NCBI GenBank assembly: GCA_937919155.1
Contig: CALFPM010000123.1
Location: 1 to 8,182, forward strand
Length of the DNA stretch: 8,182 bases
DNA from: an uncultured Clostridia bacterium
GTDB lineage: Bacteria > Bacillota > Clostridia > Oscillospirales > Acutalibacteraceae
Direction: 5' to 3'
Of the stretch, positions 6,289 through 8,182 are shown piece by piece. How positions within the stretch are numbered: the stretch's first letter is position 1; every line of letters starts with the position of its first letter. The notes under the pieces are model-generated. The model was not told where the DNA came from. It saw only the letters and a list, made by a program, of their open reading frames with translations, and did not search any database. A program made the translations under genes and the position numbers.

Positions 6289-6445
6289 GGTAGCGAGAAT
6301 AAACCGAACCTGCCTGAAAGTGAGTCTTTTCAGACAATTCAAGGCAAAAACGGAGCAAATCCTTGACGGATTTGCGAGTATTTTAACGATGAAGTGGCGA
6401 AAATAATCCGTCAAAAAACACGGTTCGGATTATTTTCGTTACCCT
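6287..6445. repeat. Palindromic, MITE-like intergenic element between aroF and tyrA
   Basis: The ends form a long imperfect inverted repeat: 6287-6310 against 6422-6445, 24 positions with one mismatch and two G-U pairs. A second perfect 13-base inverted repeat, CGAAAATAATCCG (6398-6410) and its complement (6426-6438), extends to 17 pairs with G-U and competes for the right arm. Inside are the small hairpins 6314-6319/6328-6333 and GCAAATCC/GGATTTGC (6355-6362/6368-6375). The left end overlaps the last two bases of the aroF stop codon, and the right end touches the tyrA ribosome binding site. There is no coding frame and no T-run, so it is not an ordinary terminator. A non-autonomous mobile repeat or a structured mRNA spacer are the likely readings. 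Confidence 0.7.
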
Positions 6446-6456
6446 GAGGTGATATT

Positions 6457-7188
6457 ATGAAAATAGGTATAGTCGGTCTGGGTCTTATCGGCGGCTCTCT
6501 CGCAAGAGCACTGACAGACAGCGGCAACCACGAAATTTTCGGTCTTGACCGAAACAGAAGCTCTCTGCTGGCGGCAAAAATGGTCGGCGCAATCACAGAT
6601 GAAATAAGCGAAGAAACCATCGGCACCCTTGATATGATATTCATTGCCCTTTATCCCAAAGCAACCGTTGAATTCATTGAGGAAAACGCTTTCAAAATCA
6701 AAAAAGGTGCAATCGTTGCGGACTGCGGCGGCGTCAAAAGGCCCATCTGCACTCCCTGCGAAAAGCTTGCGGAGGAAAACGGATTTATCTTCATCGGCGC
6801 ACATCCCATGGCAGGCACCCAGTTTTCAGGCTTCAACGCATCAAGAGGAAATCTTTTCAAAAATGCAACAATGATTGTCACTCCCAAAGAAAACACGGAC
6901 ATCCGTATTCTTGAAAAGCTGAGAAATGTGCTGAATGATGCAGGATTTGGTGCAATTAACTTTACAACTCCCGAAGAACATGATAAAGTAATAGCGTTCA
7001 CATCACAGCTTCCTCACATAATTTCAAACGCATATGTGAAAAGCCGCACGGCGGTGAAGCAAAAAGGCTTTTCCGCAGGCAGTTACAAAGATCTAACCCG
7101 TGTAGCATGGTTGATTCCCTATATGTGGGCAGAGTTGTTCCTTGAAAACAAGGATTTTGCCCTCAACCTTTTGGGTTTTGGAAACTAA
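6457..7188 (+). CDS. tyrA: Prephenate dehydrogenase, C-terminus lost at a junction
   Basis: Prephenate dehydrogenase oxidatively decarboxylates prephenate to 4-hydroxyphenylpyruvate, the committed step to tyrosine. The Rossmann motif G7-L-G-L-I-G12 and D31 at the end of the second strand point to NAD. H116 (GAHPMAG) and H187 (SQLPH) match the catalytic and substrate-binding histidines, and KDLTRVA (211-217) with MWAELFLEN (223-231) belong to the helical dimerisation domain. The start is ATG 6457 with GAGGTGA (6446-6452). The frame stops at 243 residues, shortly after ENKD, where family members usually continue for a further 30-40 residues. From there the DNA matches another gene. The true C-terminus is therefore missing, most likely through misassembly, and the last ten or so residues may not be native. 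Confidence 0.88.
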   Translation: MKIGIVGLGLIGGSLARALTDSGNHEIFGLDRNRSSLLAAKMVGAITDEISEETIGTLDMIFIALYPKATVEFIEENAFKIKKGAIVADCGGVKRPICTPCEKLAEENGFIFIGAHPMAGTQFSGFNASRGNLFKNATMIVTPKENTDIRILEKLRNVLNDAGFGAINFTTPEEHDKVIAFTSQLPHIISNAYVKSRTAVKQKGFSAGSYKDLTRVAWLIPYMWAELFLENKDFALNLLGFGN

Positions 7189-8164
7189 GTATTTAGAGAA
7201 GTTTGCACCACTCTATGGCGAAAGCGGATTCAAACGACTGATGCGCGAAGGATTGATTTATACCAATGCCGAATATAGCTTTGATGGAGCCGACCGCGCA
7301 TCGGGCATCGCCACTATTTTCAGCGGCGCAACACCTTCATTGAACGGCATTATTAGCGAAAATTGGTTGGATGCAAAGACGCTTCGCCCCATTAATTGCG
7401 TGGACGACCCCGAATTTATGGGTAACTATACCGCCGAGAGTTCATCGCCAAGCAAATTGCTCACCTCTACCCTTGCCGATGAAATAAAGATTGCTACCGA
7501 AAACAAAGGATTGGTGTATGCTATTGCCCCCTTCCGCGATGCCGCCATCTTATCTGCCGGACACAATGCAAATAGTGCGCTTTGGATAAACGAACTTACC
7601 GGAAAATGGTGTAGTACAACCTATTATGGTGACTTCCCTTGGGGGGTAAGTCAATACAACGAACGTTGGTCACCCGACTATCGCATCAAAGACATCGAAT
7701 GGTCACCCATCTACCCTGCCGAGCGATATACATACTTACCAAATTGGCGACAAGATAGCTTTAAGCATCGTTTTGAAAATGAGCGTGTAAACAAGTTTCG
7801 CCGATTGATTACCAGCCCATTGGTAAACGATGAAATAAATCTCCTTGTAGAAGAGCTTTTAGAAAAGAGTACCATTGCCGATGACCAACTGACCGACCTC
7901 CTTGCACTGACCTATTACGCAGGCAATTACAACCACTTGCCCACACAAGAATGTGCCATGGAGTTGCAAGACACCTATGCGCGTTTGGATAGGAGTTTAG
8001 GACGCCTGCTCGATATGCTCGACTCTAAAGTCGGCCTACAAAACATCTTACTATGCATTGCTTCAACGGGTTATACCGAGCCAGACGCACCCGATGTAGG
8101 TTTATACCGCACACCGGGAGGCGAATTTCACTTAACACGTTGTGCAACCTTGCTCAACATGTAG
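7142..8164 (+). CDS. Alkaline phosphatase family (PafA-like) fragment, 5'-truncated, Bacteroidales-like
   Basis: The frame is open from a TTG at 7142, but no real start or ribosome binding site is visible. Family similarity begins near 7169 with YLEKFAPLYGESGFKRLMRE and continues through SGATPSLNGIISENWLD, INCVDD and GNANS/WINELTGKWC-like blocks typical of Bacteroidetes alkaline phosphatase/phosphodiesterase-family proteins. The lipoprotein or secretion signal and first metal site expected upstream are absent. The usual Thr nucleophile region (TAPGH in PafA) reads RASGI here, so activity is doubtful even in the intact protein. Codon choice differs from upstream genes, with many TTG leucines and CGA/CGT arginines. 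After LLNM the frame meets TAG, yet the same frame continues LMATYG to the window end. Overlap with tyrA is an artefact of the junction. Confidence 0.7.
   Translation: MKTRILPSTFWVLETKYLEKFAPLYGESGFKRLMREGLIYTNAEYSFDGADRASGIATIFSGATPSLNGIISENWLDAKTLRPINCVDDPEFMGNYTAESSSPSKLLTSTLADEIKIATENKGLVYAIAPFRDAAILSAGHNANSALWINELTGKWCSTTYYGDFPWGVSQYNERWSPDYRIKDIEWSPIYPAERYTYLPNWRQDSFKHRFENERVNKFRRLITSPLVNDEINLLVEELLEKSTIADDQLTDLLALTYYAGNYNHLPTQECAMELQDTYARLDRSLGRLLDMLDSKVGLQNILLCIASTGYTEPDAPDVGLYRTPGGEFHLTRCATLLNM
7160..7185. other. Junction between clostridial tyrA and Bacteroidales-like DNA
   Basis: Upstream of this interval the sequence is tyrA in one frame. Downstream it is the interior of an unrelated phosphatase-family gene in another frame, with different codon use. 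Neither gene is complete at the join, and no transposase, integrase or attachment site is seen. The exact base cannot be fixed. Chimeric assembly near a contig end is the simplest explanation. Confidence 0.7.
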
Positions 8165-8182
8165 CTAATGGCAACCTACGGA

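Noticed and set aside
5614..6414. Long minus-strand open frame (266 codons) opposite aroF
   Set aside because: It lies wholly antisense to a strongly conserved gene, has no ribosome binding site or recognisable domain, and its Cys/His-rich composition is what reverse-complemented aroF codons produce.
6289..6456. A classical terminator or tRNA between aroF and tyrA
   Set aside because: The hairpins lack a following T-run, and no cloverleaf with conserved tRNA positions can be drawn.
7142..7200. A genuine overlapping start of the phosphatase gene inside tyrA
   Set aside because: No ribosome binding site, no signal peptide, and the first residues come from tyrA codons in another frame. Similarity to the family only begins near 7169.
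1..8182. CRISPR arrays, transposases, prophage genes or rRNA
   Set aside because: No regularly spaced direct repeats, mobile-element proteins or rRNA-like segments were seen on either strand.

Overview
The window looks like gut-type Clostridia DNA (Oscillospiraceae/Ruminococcaceae-like) that ends in about 1 kb of Bacteroidales-like sequence. The first ~7.15 kb has Firmicutes features: strong GGAGG-type ribosome binding sites, sigma-A promoters, a class B sortase, a TPR/DUF4037 gene pair and a Thermotoga-type DAHP synthase. The taxonomic reading is inference from protein similarity and codon use. No database search was possible.

Layout. (1) Positions 1-890, minus strand: yfbR (HD-domain 5'-deoxynucleotidase) followed by a TPR protein cut by the window edge. 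(2) Positions 891-966: a compact intergenic region with two well-formed promoters in opposite directions whose -10 boxes overlap. (3) Positions 967-5013, plus strand: a tightly packed four-gene operon. It holds a TPR protein (paralogous to the minus-strand one), a DUF4037 nucleotidyltransferase-like protein, a zinc-ribbon/pseudokinase/transmembrane/class B sortase fusion, and an isochorismatase-family cysteine hydrolase. (4) Positions 5014-5280: a regulatory leader with a weak terminator, a strong promoter, a 17-residue leader peptide ending in alternating Tyr and Phe codons, mutually exclusive RNA hairpins and an intrinsic terminator just before the next gene's ribosome binding site. (5) Positions 5281-7188: aroF (DAHP synthase with N-terminal regulatory domain) and tyrA (prephenate dehydrogenase), separated by a ~159 bp palindromic element. 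(6) From about 7160-7185 to the end: the tyrA reading frame loses its C-terminus and the DNA becomes a 5'-truncated Bacteroidales-like alkaline phosphatase family gene, which itself meets an in-frame TAG at 8162.

How it works together. aroF and tyrA form an aromatic amino acid (tyrosine branch) operon. Its leader has every part of a classical ribosome-mediated attenuator sensing Tyr and Phe supply. This is unusual for a clostridial genome, where T-box control is the common expectation. The sortase operon joins a cytoplasmic degenerate kinase domain to an extracytoplasmic sortase in one polypeptide, and is the most unusual protein here. The abrupt change at ~7.17 kb is most simply explained as a chimeric contig end rather than a biological fusion.
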